Origin: Nilaparvata lugens
Lineage: Eukaryota > Arthropoda > Insecta > Hemiptera > Delphacidae
DNA: 64,000 bases
Direction: 5' to 3'
Assembly: GCF_014356525.2 (NCBI RefSeq)
Contig: NC_052505.1
Coordinates: 6,015,294-6,079,293, forward strand
The translations under genes and the position numbers were made by a program. Below the pieces are notes generated by a model, which saw nothing but the letters and a program-made list of their open reading frames with translations, made no database searches and was not told where the DNA came from. This document shows positions 23,914 through 34,462 of the stretch, piece after piece; positions within the stretch are counted from its first letter, which is position 1, and every line of letters begins with the position of its first letter.

Positions 23914-24080
23914 ACACAACACACACCACACACACACACACAACACACACACACACACACACACCACACACACACACACACATGAACTTGAAACGTATAG
24001 AAATTTACAAATTGGGGTACCTTAATTTTTTTCGGAAAGCAATACTTTCCTTACCTATGGTAATAGGACAAGGAAAGTAA
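23073..24080 (+). mobile_element. Y element, copy 2
   Basis: Same ends as copy 1 (TCTGGTGTGGCGCACTCACA; GGACAAGGAAAGTA). Contains GCCGCCATCTTGAATTG and AAGTCATTCCGTTAATTGGG just before a 250-bp (CA)n tract. The three open frames over the CA tract are repeat artefacts. Confidence 0.8.
23729..23983. repeat. (CA)n microsatellite inside Y copy 2
   Basis: About 255 bp of CA with scattered CCA/CAA interruptions. Confidence 0.95.
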
Positions 24081-24278
24081 AAACTACTGAAAAAAGTTGC
24101 CTTTAAATTGCTTTCATAACATAGTAGGTCTGTCTACTTGGGATATACCTAAAGATCTGTAATCTATACTGAAAGATCTACCAATTTTAGTTTGTTTGGT
24201 AGTATTACAGTCTCCCTATGAAAATATTTTCTATGAATCAGTTTGATGAGATTGGTAGTACTATGAGAGATGTTTTAA

Positions 24279-24569
24279 GCCGTGTCCACACTGAACAAAT
24301 GTTCGACAAACATGTTTGTTGAAGGGCTCAGGGACAAACATTTTAAAAAGTTTGGACAATCATTGTTTGTCAAACAAAACATTACTGTTTTTCCAAACAT
24401 TGTCAGTGTTTGCTGTGAAACATGGAAACCTATACCTCACTTACAATATTTTGTTTGGTGTCGCGTCCACACTGGCCACAGGCAAACACTGTTTGTCAAA
24501 CATAATAAAATTTGCCCAAACTGTATCAACAAACATGTTTGTCAAACATTTGTTCAGTGTGGACGCGGC
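24279..24569. mobile_element. MITE with TTAA target, GTGTCCACACTG ends
   Basis: Inverted ends GCCGTGTCCACACTGAACAA and TTGTTCAGTGTGGACGCGGC are flanked by TTAA on both sides (24275-24278 and 24570-24573). Internal partial repeats of AACATTGTTTGTCAAAC. The overlapping 115-codon frame is a product of these repeats. TTAA would fit a piggyBac-type mobiliser, but the ends lack the usual CCC. Confidence 0.75.
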
Positions 24570-24621
24570 TTAATAGGCCTATATCCTTTTGGTAATAGGC
24601 CTTTTACGTCCAAGTCAGTTT

Positions 24622-24725
24622 TAATATAAACTTATTTATTTATTGTATGGAATACTACAGTCATAATACAATAAATTATGACATTGGAGGAAAAACTAGG
24701 CTGAGCCTGTAATAGGTTTATGACC
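24622..24725 (-). mobile_element. Non-LTR 3'UTR fragment
   Basis: CTTATTTATTTATTGTATGG on plus is the complement of a retro tail; followed by AACTAGGCTGAGCCTGTAAT, a degenerate form of the shared 3'UTR hairpin. Confidence 0.4.
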
Positions 24726-25198
24726 GTATAACTCCTATTATTCCTCTCCTTATTTCATGATAATGATCTCATAACAGGTTTTATTATCAACTTTTGTTGA
24801 AATCTTACATAACTCCAAGTTTTCAGCAAAATAATGTTAATTTTTTCCTCATGAAATTGAAAATATACATGGTAACTTCTCTGATACGACCACAGTGTCT
24901 GCGGTTGTTGGACAGGTAGACTGATTGGATTACTCAAGTCATAGATACGATTTGACACGGAGTATTCACACGTCACATTCACCACCCCGAGATTAAGTAA
25001 ATCAGTCCAATCACACTCCTTTCAAATTGGTGAAGTAATCAGGAATCGTTATTCATCATGAAGAGTATAGTTTGGCTTGATTGGCAACGTCAATATCGTA
25101 GTGCTAGATTGCTAGGCCTTAATGTCATCTGTTTGAATCTGGCTCTCGCTCAGATTCATCTAGCGAGGCATCTAGGCATCTCGCTCATCTAGGCACTG
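24726..25198. other. No feature recognised
   Basis: Near 25130-25195 a short direct repeat of CATCTAG/CTCGCTCA units. No gene. Confidence 0.35.
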
Positions 25199-25330
25199 GG
25201 CCCTGTTTCATAAAACTTATAAAGTCACGTATTACAAGAGAATCACCACTCCAATTACATGCTCAATATAGCTGATAAGATCAGCTGTTCCTGTATTATA
25301 GGACTTCTAAATTTTTATGAAACAGGGGCC
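25199..25330. mobile_element. Foldback MITE, GGCCCTGTTTCATAAAA ends
   Basis: GGGCCCTGTTTCATAAAACT at the left pairs with TTTTTATGAAACAGGGGCC at the right, 132 bp in all. Directly abuts the MITE at 25335. Confidence 0.7.
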
Positions 25331-25334
25331 TGGT

Positions 25335-25447
25335 TAAACTCCGTTTACCGTCCTTATGATTTCTATTAAAGCACACATATGCTTTCTGCGCACATCATGT
25401 GTTTGTCAAGTTACGTTCAATCTGGTAGAATTTATAAGGACGGAAAA
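25335..25447. mobile_element. Foldback MITE, CCGTCCTTATGATTTCTATT type
   Basis: Arms TTACCGTCCTTATGATTTCT and AGAATTTATAAGGACGGAAA; shares the inner GTCAAGTTACGTTCAATCTG with the 5944 family. Confidence 0.6.
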
Positions 25448-25503
25448 CATAATTGTTATGTTGTTAACAAGTTCACTGTAAACTCAGTTTAGTTTAGAAA
25501 TGA

Positions 25504-25903
25504 ATATCGGGGCACCGAGCTTTGCTGGTTATTTTTATTTATTGATAAACAGAACACAATTCTCTAAAATGATCGTGTTTATATTTCAAAGCTGGCTATA
25601 CGTCATTTTATGAATTTCGGGGATGCGATATTTTGATTTTTCATATACTCACTTTTTTACTATCCACAGCTGTTTCAGCCAAGGATGAATTATCCTTTTA
25701 ATGTCGTTCAGCGAGTTTTCCCAAGGATGAGACCTAGAGCAATCGAATCTTTATATTATAAACCTTCTATGTTCCAAATTTCGTGAAAATCGTTAGAGCC
25801 GTTTTCGAGATCCGTTAAACATAAATAACCAGATATGAAAATAGCCAGATATAAAAATAACCAGATATATAAATACAGAAATTGCTCGCTTACTATAATA
25901 GGA
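25504..25903 (-). mobile_element. Helitron-like family B copy
   Basis: The minus strand starts TCCTATTATAGTAAGCGAGC (25903), preceded by A, and ends in a small hairpin CGAGC/GCTCGG and CCCCGATATT. Internal TCGTTAGAGCCGTTTTCGAG. Plus-orientation copies are at 30838, 31316 and 60939. TC start and A target fit Helitrons; the 3' end does not show CTRR. Confidence 0.6.
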
Positions 25904-26009
25904 TTAGAACGCATCAAATCACACAGCTGTTGATAGGTTTAGACATTGTCTAGTCATTGTCTAGACATCTACAATGGTTGAATAACGTCTTTGCAATCTA
26001 CCGTGAGTG

Positions 26010-26190
26010 CTCAATACCTAGGAACTCAAAATTGGGAAAAAATCATTAAGTGCAAACATAATCTATTTTTGGACAATTTCTATTTAAATTTAGGAAAGGA
26101 ACAGTTTTGGGCTTCAAGCCTGCTGTTCATTACCCAATCATTCATAGTTGAGAATGATACTGTATGTAACAATGTATAAATAAATAAACT
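26010..26190 (+). mobile_element. Non-LTR 3'UTR fragment
   Basis: CAGTTTTGGGCTTCAAGCCT then CATTACCCAATCATTCAT and an ATAAATAAATAAA end; same family as 131-236. The open frame across it is incidental. Confidence 0.55.
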
Positions 26191-26374
26191 CTCCACTGTA
26201 TTGTCATCAGGAGTGATTGTATCGTATTTAAACATCTCCTTTATAGTAAATTATTGATATTAACAGTAAAATCATAATCTGATAGTCACAGATTACAGAT
26301 TGAAAAGTTGCAAATGTTGCAAGCATGTGAGAATAATCTCTCAGTACAGCATTGAGAGCATTTCGGACCTCCAA

Positions 26375-26605
26375 CCTACAAGGAACAGATGGGAATTAGT
26401 GGGATATTGCATTCATTCAAATGCTAATGAATTGGTTAGGAGGAACCGGGTTCGATTCCCGGGCTGACAAATACTTTTTGAATTGTAGCGCTCATCGAAT
26501 TTCCATCTAGCTGTTTACCCTGTTGTCAATATTTTCAATAGCAGAAGTCGTCGGGGTGGATTACAGCATTTAATTTGGATTTTCGTTTAATAATAACTAC
26601 CAGGA
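26375..26605 (+). mobile_element. tRNA-derived SINE
   Basis: A perfect B box GGTTCGATTCC (26449-26459) sits in a CCGGGTTCGATTCCCGGG stem, with a poor A box upstream. A body with CTCATCGAATTTCCATCTAG follows, then a tail module GATTACAGCATTTAATTTGG. No intact cloverleaf. Confidence 0.6.
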
Positions 26606-26757
26606 AGTAACCTTGATTGTGGTGATTTCAGTAACTTGAATCGTGAGTGAGTCATGATTATGAATTCGATATTGGAATTTTGTGAGTTTATCGGAAATCG
26701 TTCTGAAATCTAAATTCTTTATCGGAAATCCATCAGAACTGAGGAAGATACACTTTT

Positions 26758-26952
26758 TACTTTCCTTGCCCTACTACCATAGGTAAGGAAAGTATTGCTT
26801 TCCAAAAAAATTAAGGTACCCTAATTTCAAGTTTTCTATACGTTTCAAGGTCCCCTGAGTCCAAAAACATGATTTTTGGGTGTTGGTCTGTGTGTGTGTG
26901 TGTGTGGTGTGTGTGTGTGTGTTGTGTGTGTGTGTGTGTGTGGTGTGTGTGG

Positions 26953-26983
<31 letters not shown>

Positions 26984-27000
26984 TGTGTGTGTGTGGTGTG

Positions 27001-27031
<31 letters not shown>

Positions 27032-27042
27032 TGTGTGTGTGT

Positions 27043-27113
<71 letters not shown>

Positions 27114-28242
27114 TGTGTATGTGTGTATGTGTGTATGTCTGTGAACACGATAACTCCATTCCTAATTAACCGATTGACTTGAAATTTTAAACTTAAGGTC
27201 CTTATACCATGAGGATCCGACAATAAGAAATTCAATAAAATTCAATTCAAGATGGCGGAAAAAATGACGGATAATTACTAAAAAAACATGTTCTTCAAGG
27301 TTTTCTCAAAAACGGCTCTAACGATTTTCTTCAAATTTATACCATGGATAAAAATTAATAACCCCTATCAACTGGCATGAGTCTCATTTCTGGGAAAATT
27401 TCAGGAGCTCCGTAATATTCATGAGAAAAATGGCGGATAATGACTAAAAAACCATATTTTTCACGGTTTTCTCGGAAACGTCTCTAACGATTTTCTGCAA
27501 ATTTATACCATGGATAGCCATTCATAAGCCCTATCAACTGACATGAGTCTCATTTCTGTAAAAATTTCAGGAGCTCCGTAATATTCTTGAGAAAAATGGC
27601 GGATAATGACTAAAAAACCATGTTTTTCACGGTTTTCTTGAAAACGGCTCTAACGATTTTCTTCAAATTTATACCATGAATAGCTAGCCATTCATAAGCC
27701 CTATCAACTGTCATGAGTCTTAATTCTAGGAAAATTGCAGGAGCTCCGTAATGTTCTTGAGAAAAATAACAGTTACTAAAAAACCATGTTTTTCACGATT
27801 TTCTCAAAAACGGCTCTAACAATTTTTTTCAAATTCATACCCTGTATAGTTATTTATCAGCTCTATCAATTGGCATGAGTCGTTTTCCTGGGAAACTAAT
27901 GGGGGGTCCACCCCATCCTTGAGAAATGGACTTTGTAACCTCCTTCTCGTGCATGAGGTAGGTAGAGCAGTTTATAAAAAGAACACAGTCATAGTCAAGA
28001 TATTTCATTTGTAGAACAGCTGTTTTGACGACTTTTAAAAAAATCATCGAATTTCACAATTTACACAAAGGAAAAAGTACTCTGAAATCAATTATAATAC
28101 ACATATACAGTAGTCTGATCGAAGTTGCAAATATGTTGCCGCCAATCGTCATTATGTTATTCCCCTAAATTATTCTCGTTTGAGAATGAGGCTTGCAGTT
28201 CAATGAGCAAGGAAAGTTGTGTGTGTACCACACCAGATTTTT
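26758..28242 (-). mobile_element. Y element, copy 3 (long subfamily)
   Basis: Minus orientation, start TCTGGTGTGGTACACACACA (28239) and end at ACTTTCCTTGCC (26759 on plus). This subfamily has TTGCTCATTGAACTG after the start. Three to four tandem units of about 166 bp (27240-27860) each contain CTCTAACGATTTTCTTCAAA and CAGGAGCTCCGTAATATTC. A (GT)n tract lies at 26886-27150. Confidence 0.8.
26886..27150. repeat. (GT)n microsatellite inside Y copy 3
   Basis: About 265 bp of GT with regular GGTG interruptions. Confidence 0.95.
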
Positions 28243-29011
28243 AATATTATAGTACTCTAAGGGCCGTTTTTACAGTAAAATATCAAACTGAATTGAAACA
28301 ACTGGTGGATTAAACTTAAAATCAATCACATCATAGCGAACGATACTTAATATGGATTTAATTCAAGTTAAACTGTAACTGAGCAAACGGCACTAAAAAA
28401 AACTTCACACTTTACTCAGTTTTTTCGTAATCTAATTGCTTCTTTCGCATTTGAATCTGTCTAGTATGTGTCAGAAGCTATTCAGAGCAACATACTTCCT
28501 CATCTCATCTTATAACCTACACTTTAATCCTACGTACACTGCAGACCTTCAAAACGATTATCCATTGTTACTACGTCGCGAGACAGATAATCATTAACTT
28601 CCAACTTTGATTATAGGTACTGTCATTCCGTTTCTCATTGCTTCATGTGGGTTTTTGTTCGTTTTTGAGACCTCCAGATGCATCTATCTTTGCCCATGCT
28701 CTTCGAGTCTGCTTTTGCATTATTGTAACGACGCGGCTCGAACGATTGCGTCACGGTTCCAGGTACTTTTTTTATTTCTTTTGAAAGTTGCTTGTGTTGT
28801 TGAACCTCAGTCGAACTATCCACTTATAAATCAAGTAGGTAAACGTTGGAGAACCAGGAGGAGTGAGTAATGAGCACAGTTTGAGTTGTGAAACAAGATA
28901 AACGACACCTGTCATACGCAAAATCATTATAACTCTACTGAACTTTGTAATTTATCATGTTATTATTAACTAGAAAACATTTCTAGACTCATTTAGTGGG
29001 CAACAAATCTA
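28243..29011. other. Unassigned, no known repeat in most of it
   Basis: 28480-28900 matches no repeat family here and has a more balanced composition. An 87-codon plus frame (28607-28870) has hydrophobic stretches but no recognised domain or clear splice structure. A weak inverted repeat GCCGTTTTTACAGT and complement lies at 28260-28396. Confidence 0.3.
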
Positions 29012-29619
29012 TAGTGAGGTCCATGTTATGATGGGAGTATTTGATTGACATTGATGTTACTATCCTTCGAAAAAACAGATGATACTATCCTTGTCTAGCC
29101 CCAAAACGTTGCTAGATCGTTTCTTTACAAAGTAGGAATATTATCTTTTTGTGTAGTTGAGAAGTTGATATTGTGGTAATTATTCATATTGAATTATAAA
29201 GATTAAGAAATTGTCAAAAAACCACTGATTTATTGATAATTAGAAAGGCCGGTTTCGGTTATTACACCATTGTCAATCTCTGATAAACTTAGGAGTTGTT
29301 TATCAATAAATCAGTGATTTATCAGACCGTAATTATCAATAAATCAGTGGTTTTTTGACAATTTCTTAGTCTTTTTCATTCAATAGGAATATTATGACTG
29401 ATTAATTAAATATTCAATCCCAATTATTATGAAAATTTATCATTTAATCATTGAAAAATACATTTTCTTGACGAATAAAATGAGATTGATTATTTTCAAC
29501 ATCATTATTACATCAGATACTATATACCGGTACCAGCTATGCTCCACAGAAGGCAATGGCGAGGCAGAGAATCGGCAACGCTCTTCTCTCATCTTTCTCC
29601 ACTGTAATATCGTAGACCA
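29012..29619. mobile_element. MITE-A copy split by a hairpin element
   Basis: Left end ATAGTGAGGTCCATGTTATG; right side has AGAATCGGCAACGCTCTTCT and an eroded end. The hairpin at 29145-29383 interrupts it at TAGGAATATTAT, which is duplicated. Confidence 0.8.
29145..29383. mobile_element. Hairpin element, CCGAAACCGG type, with 12-bp target duplication
   Basis: TAGGAATATTAT occurs at 29133-29144 and 29384-29395. The element runs from CTTTTTGTGTAGTTGAGAAG to TTAGTCTTTTTCATTCAA. The arms pair through CCACTGATTTATTGATAATT; the second arm has lost its CCGAAACC part. Confidence 0.85.
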
Positions 29620-29779
29620 ATTATCCGAAACGAAGTCACCAGTTAGTCTTAGCTCCTTATCTCTGTTAGAGTACAAATTTCTCAGCTTTAGCCAACGTTA
29701 GTAGACTGTCTACTAACTTTGAGCTTTAACTATATAGAGCTAACAATAATTGAATTTGGATTCAATATTGATACAGAAT

Positions 29780-29900
29780 TGTTTTAGAACTCTTTTATCA
29801 TTAATTAATCAACTTGATACTAATAGAATCCGATACTAATTAATTAATTAATCAACTTGATACTAATAAAATCCGATACTCAATATAATTATTTATCAAT
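29780..29900. repeat. Short tandem duplication
   Basis: TTAATCAACTTGATACTAAT followed by A(G/A)AATCCGATAC occurs twice, 52-56 bp apart. Confidence 0.7.
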
Positions 29901-29934
29901 CTATTCTCTTATTGAATGATACTTAGAATTTCTA

Positions 29935-30035
29935 AGTATCAATAAATCAGTGGTTTTTGACAATTTCTTAGTCTTTTTCATTCAATATGAATAATTACCA
30001 CAATATCAACTTCTCAACTACACAAAAAGTGAAAA
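29935..30035 (+). mobile_element. Single arm of the CCGAAACCGG-type hairpin element
   Basis: ATCAATAAATCAGTGGTTTT to CTCAACTACACAAAAAGTGA, the long-end half only. Confidence 0.65.
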
Positions 30036-30100
30036 TCTATTTTCTCTTATAGAGTGTCATCAAAGAGGTCATCTTCTTCAAAAAGAGGAATCATTTTTAT

Positions 30101-30494
30101 TCTCTTTGTTGTAGTTTAGACATTGTGTTAAATTTGTTAATATTTGAAAAACACTTAGGGTGGTCACACACCAGTTAGTCAAGACATGACTAGTCATGAT
30201 TAGTCACAATACTTCACATAGTTGCTTATGAAGCAACACACACTGATTAGTCATTGCAATTAGACATGTCTTCATAAGCAACTATGTGAAGTATTGTGAC
30301 TAAACGTGTCTTGTCTTGTATTGACTAACTGGTATGTGCCTAGCCTTACTTTTCTTGGCGTATTAAGGTATGCATTAGCCTGGAGACTGATGAAGCTCCT
30401 CTTCAGGAGTGAAATGCATTGAAAATGTAACAGTATCTACACTACAAGAAAGTTATTATAATTATTATAGTGTTTCGCTATGGAAAGCAACATC
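30101..30494. mobile_element. Second copy of the minisatellite-bearing element, nearly without repeats
   Basis: Left CTCTTTGTTGTAGTTTAGAC and right GGAGTGAAATGCATTGAAAA, ending TATGGAAAGCAACATC, match the ends of 16823-18011. Only one unit-like GGAGACTGATGAA is left. A further palindromic element is inserted at 30158-30344. Confidence 0.75.
30158..30344. mobile_element. Nested foldback MITE, CACACACCAGTTAGTCAA ends
   Basis: GGTCACACACCAGTTAGTCA and TTGACTAACTGGTATGTGCC are inverted ends; internal arms CAATACTTCACATAGTTGCT also pair. CTTA flanks both sides (30154-30157 and 30345-30348), as a 4-bp (or TTA) duplication of the host arm ACTTACTTTTCTTGG. Confidence 0.75.
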
Positions 30495-30837
30495 TTTTTT
30501 TCACTTTGAACTTCTATAATTTAATTAAATAAAAAGACTAGGTAATTGTCAAAAACCACAGATTTTATTGATAGTTAGAAAAAAATGTTTTATAATTGAA
30601 TTGTTTAGGGAATTGATTAGAAATTTTAGTTTCAGTAGATAACATAGAATAGAAAACATAAGTGAAAGTCGATTAATGCTTCTGCTCCATACAAGCTAAA
30701 AACAATTGAAAAATAAGTACCTATTTCTATTTTTCTGAAAGGGAGGTACCGGAACGCTATGTAATCGTGGAAGGATAACTTCTATGGGCGATTCTATCCC
30801 ACAGTTTATTCATGTATATTTATTTCACAATTTATTA

Positions 30838-31105
30838 TCCTATTATATTAAGCGAGCAATATCTGTATTCATATATCTGGTTATTTTTATATCTGGTTAT
30901 TTTCATATATGGTTATTTTTATATCTGGCTATTTTTATATCTGGTTATTCATGTTTAACGGATCTCAAAAACGGCTCTAACGATTTTCACGAAATTTGGA
31001 ACATAGTAGGTTTATGATATAAAGATTCGATTGCATCGAATTCATCCTTGGCTGAAACAGATGTGGATGGTAAAAAAGTGAGTGGGTGAGTGAGTAAGGA
31101 TGTAA
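30838..31105 (+). mobile_element. Helitron-like family B, 3'-truncated
   Basis: Starts TCCTATTATATTAAGCGAGC after A; repeated TATCTGGTTATTTTTA units; TCTAACGATTTTCACGAAAT; breaks off after GTGAGTGGGTGAGTGAG. Confidence 0.6.
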
Positions 31106-31315
31106 AAGATACCTAAAGTAGCTCATATTACAGTTTAAATTTATCTCTAAATGCTTGTTATCTTGTGAAAATCTGTTAAAAATAATTATCTATTCAAACG
31201 ATAACTCAAACAAATGCTCTTCACTGTATCGAACTCACAGAAATTAATCTTGATGAAATTTGTTGAAGAAGAACTAATATTCTGGCATTCCTCCATAATT
31301 GAAAAAGCACAGTTA

Positions 31316-31715
31316 TCCTATTATATTGAGCGGACAATTTCTGTATATCTGTTTATATTTTTATATCTGGTTATTTATGTTCGACGGATCTCAAAAACGG
31401 CTCTGAAGATTTTCACGAAATTTGGAACATAGTAGGTTTATGATATAAAGATTCGATTGCACTGGGTCTCATCCTTGAGAAAACTCGCTGAACGACATTA
31501 AAAGGATAATTCATCCTTGGCTGAAACAGATGTGGATGGTAAAAAAGTGAATGAGCGAGTGAGTAGGCCTATGTGAAAAATCAAAATATCGCATCCCCGA
31601 AAGTCATAAGATGACGTATAGCTAGCTGTGAAATATAAACACGATAATTTTAGAGAATCGTGTTCTGTTTATCAATAAATAAAAATAACGAGCGAAGCTC
31701 GGTGCCCCGATATTA
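31316..31715 (+). mobile_element. Helitron-like family B, full length
   Basis: TCCTATTATATTGAGCGGAC start after A, and ACGAGCGAAGCTCGGTGCCC then CGATATTAAC at the end. 400 bp, no coding. Confidence 0.65.
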
Positions 31716-32438
31716 ACTTTAGAAATGGGCCAAATCCGCCAACAGGCTCCAGCCCAAGCCCAAAACTGTTCTCTATACTATTGTTACCAGTGTGTACAGT
31801 ACCAGTAGGTAGTATACGTAATACGTATACCAGAGAGTTTAGTATGTACATTCTATAATACTCTGTTTTTACAGATGATGTTGATATCAGTCGTCAGAAT
31901 TATTGACCTTGGCTGCTCACAGAAAGCTGTTTCCAATATCGAGAGACTGCTGCTATCTACCAAACAGCTATCAAACTGCAAAAGTGAGTTCGGCGAAGAG
32001 ATTAAAGAGAGCGCTAGATAGTCGCAGTTCTGATAGTCACTGTATAGTATTCCAGCAGATATGAAATAAAATATCCAGAGATTTTTTGTATTTCTTCTCT
32101 TTTTTCTTCTTGTATTCATTTTTTTTTCATTTTTCATAAAAATATCCAGAGTTTATTTATATTTATGCAGATGTAAAAGATAAAAAGTTCTTCTCTTCTC
32201 TCTGATTCCAGCTAGTCCAGTTAATATAGACGTGGAACGGGGGTTTGCTTGCAAAATGTATTTTATTTTTGAATTTGCAATATGTTTTTGGATACATAGA
32301 GGAAGTTCAAACCCAATTTTCGCATGCAAAATTTCCTTGTGCTCTCTCATGAAAAATTTCCTCACAATCCGCAGATTCGTTTTTGCATAACAGGCTATCT
32401 CAAAAATTGTCCATCTAATTGAAAACTATGAGATATGG
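31716..32438. other. No gene recognised
   Basis: AT-rich; minus-strand frames at 31853-32137 and 32153-32365 have no recognised domains. CAACAGGCTCCAGCCC near 31742 recalls the retro 3'UTR motif. Confidence 0.35.
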
Positions 32439-32590
32439 TGCCGGTTGCACAAAAGCCGGTTGAACCTTAACCGTGATTAATTTTACGAGAATCAATCAGA
32501 GAAGGCCTTTTTTATAAGACGGCTTCTCTGATTGGTTCTCGTGGAATTAATCACGATGAAAATTTAACCGGCTTTCATGCAACTGGCACA
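32439..32590. mobile_element. Foldback MITE, GGTTGCACAAAAGCCGGTT type
   Basis: GTGCCGGTTGCACAAAAGCC and GGCTTTCATGCAACTGGCAC are the ends; the inner arms CGAGAATCAATCAGAGAAGG and GCTTCTCTGATTGGTTCTCG pair. Copies at 51861-52010 and 61848-61954. Confidence 0.8.
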
Positions 32591-33105
32591 TAATGTTCTA
32601 AAAAGCACCAAATTGTCCACAATCTTATATCATGTTGAGTTTATTCCGATAACCAATGGACGAGGTATTGCATGTAAAAAACGTCAATTTTTCCGAAGTG
32701 GGGAAATTTTGTCTCCCCACTTCGATTTGCCTTAGAATGTAGTTAGCCTACTACGCATCCTACGAAAAAACTCATCAGGGAGACATTTGAAGAGCATTCC
32801 ATCACCTTTTATTTAAGCTATAATTTGAGAGTTCTCATTGGATTGTTTTTTCAAAAAAGATCGTTCAAGTTTGGCTAGTAAATGTGTGAGTTTTGAAAGA
32901 TTTGGTGTAGAATCCAAATACATTTGAATTTCTCTACTCTCAACATTATTTTTATTATTCACTGTTCATATGCTGCAGAGGCTCTCCTACAATCACAATA
33001 ATTATAGATGAATAATTCTATTTCGAAACACAAAATACCATTCAATATCACACACAATACCACGCTAATAAAGCTATTACTCCCAACTGAGCCCTTTAAA
33101 CGCCG
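32591..33105. other. No feature recognised
   Basis: A short perfect inverted repeat CGAAGTGGGGA/TCCCCACTTCG at 32695-32724; nothing else stands out. Confidence 0.35.
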
Positions 33106-33365
33106 TCAAGCTGAAACTCTTATTTTTCTATCTTTAGTTTTAATAATTAGAATAGAATAGTTTATTATTCTTTTAAATTTCATTATTATTCATAGTTTGT
33201 ATTTTTTTATTATTTCTAGTGTTTTGCTCTGTCTGATAATTTGCGACTCCTCCCTGCAGACGGACAAATCAACCAGGCAGGGAGAATATTCATGTAATCC
33301 ATAACACTGTTATATTTTGTAAATATGTAATTTTTTATGAATAAACTAATTTGAGATTGAATTTC
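33106..33365 (+). mobile_element. Retroelement 3'UTR-like fragment
   Basis: CTCCCTGCAGACGGACAAAT and CCAGGCAGGGAGAATATTC form a hairpin followed by TTTTTATGAATAAACTAATT, the layout of non-LTR 3' ends here. No second copy seen. Confidence 0.4.
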
Positions 33366-34394
33366 AAGTGTAACAGTAACAGCCACTTCCAAATTTGAAT
33401 CTTCAAATCTTTAAATCTTCAAAACAGCCACTTCCACAAACATTTGAATCATGCTATTATTAATGCAAATGGAAACTATAGACGGGTTGTGAACGATTTT
33501 TGATTAATTCAAGGCTTTGATGACAGAAGAAGGCGTATGATATTGTTATCAAAGGACCCTGAGTGATGTGTGTGAAAGCATTGAGAAATGATAGCATAAG
33601 CTATCATAATGCGTAAGCCCAAACTATCATAAGATATTATGAGTTATCATAAGATATCATAAGCTAGCTTTCACAGTTGATTAGTGCAATTTTATTGAAG
33701 AAACTTTTAAACCCCTCAAATCAACAAATGGGAGTAGTGTTTTGATAAGTTTGCAAGAATATGTGTTTTCATGTGGTGAGAGTACGAAGTTTACTTACCA
33801 TTCTCAAATTATGCACTTGAATGAAGACTGCACATTTTGAAACATTGTTCACGATAGACAATATAGTTCAGAAATGCAAACTGATTTGAATCAACAGGTG
33901 AGTGACCATGACCGAAGTTGGAATTGCAGAAGCTTTCAACTTTTTCAGATAAATAAATCATAATCATTTATTAGGAGCATTTGCCTATTTGATTATGATT
34001 ACAAGGGTGACACCTTGTAATTTACCATCATAAGTCACTTATTTTGCTCACGAGCTTTAGCTCTACCATCCATTATACGGTTGCACACAGTAACAAATTT
34101 ACCAATTATGTTATAAAAAATTCAGAAGTCAATTTTTTACAATGAATACGGCAATGGACTGGGATAATGCGTGCTCTGGGTATTTTTACAAATGCACTTG
34201 ACATCGATTGGTGCAAGATAAAATACTCGTTAGGTTTTAGTATTAGTTTATTTGATATAACTCATGATTATTCGATTTAATACCCGTACCGATTTAGTTT
34301 ATTTGATTTGATACCCATTCGCTTTTGGTACGAACTTTTTGATGAAACTTTGCCATCCCATGTCAGTTTTTAGTACCGTAGTAATAGATTATTA
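33366..34394. other. Unassigned; local ATCATAAG repeats
   Basis: 33590-33670 holds several copies of ATCATAAGCTA/ATCATAAGATA. No gene. Confidence 0.35.
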
Positions 34395-34462
34395 TTTAGT
34401 CTTCGGGGTGATTTAAAGCATTTAATTTGAATTCTCGAATTGCCAGCTGATTGATTATGAAT

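Noticed and set aside
23605..24080. Open frames over the CA tract (His-Thr or Cys-Val repeats)
   Set aside because: Both strands and several frames are open only because of the dinucleotide repeat; the same holds for 26774-27235 and 62414-62737.
24282..24629. 115-codon frame
   Set aside because: Built from the repeated TTTGTCAAACA motif of the TTAA-flanked MITE.
28607..28870. Possible small membrane protein
   Set aside because: Hydrophobic stretches only; no family, no supportive start context or splice structure, and the minus strand is open as well.
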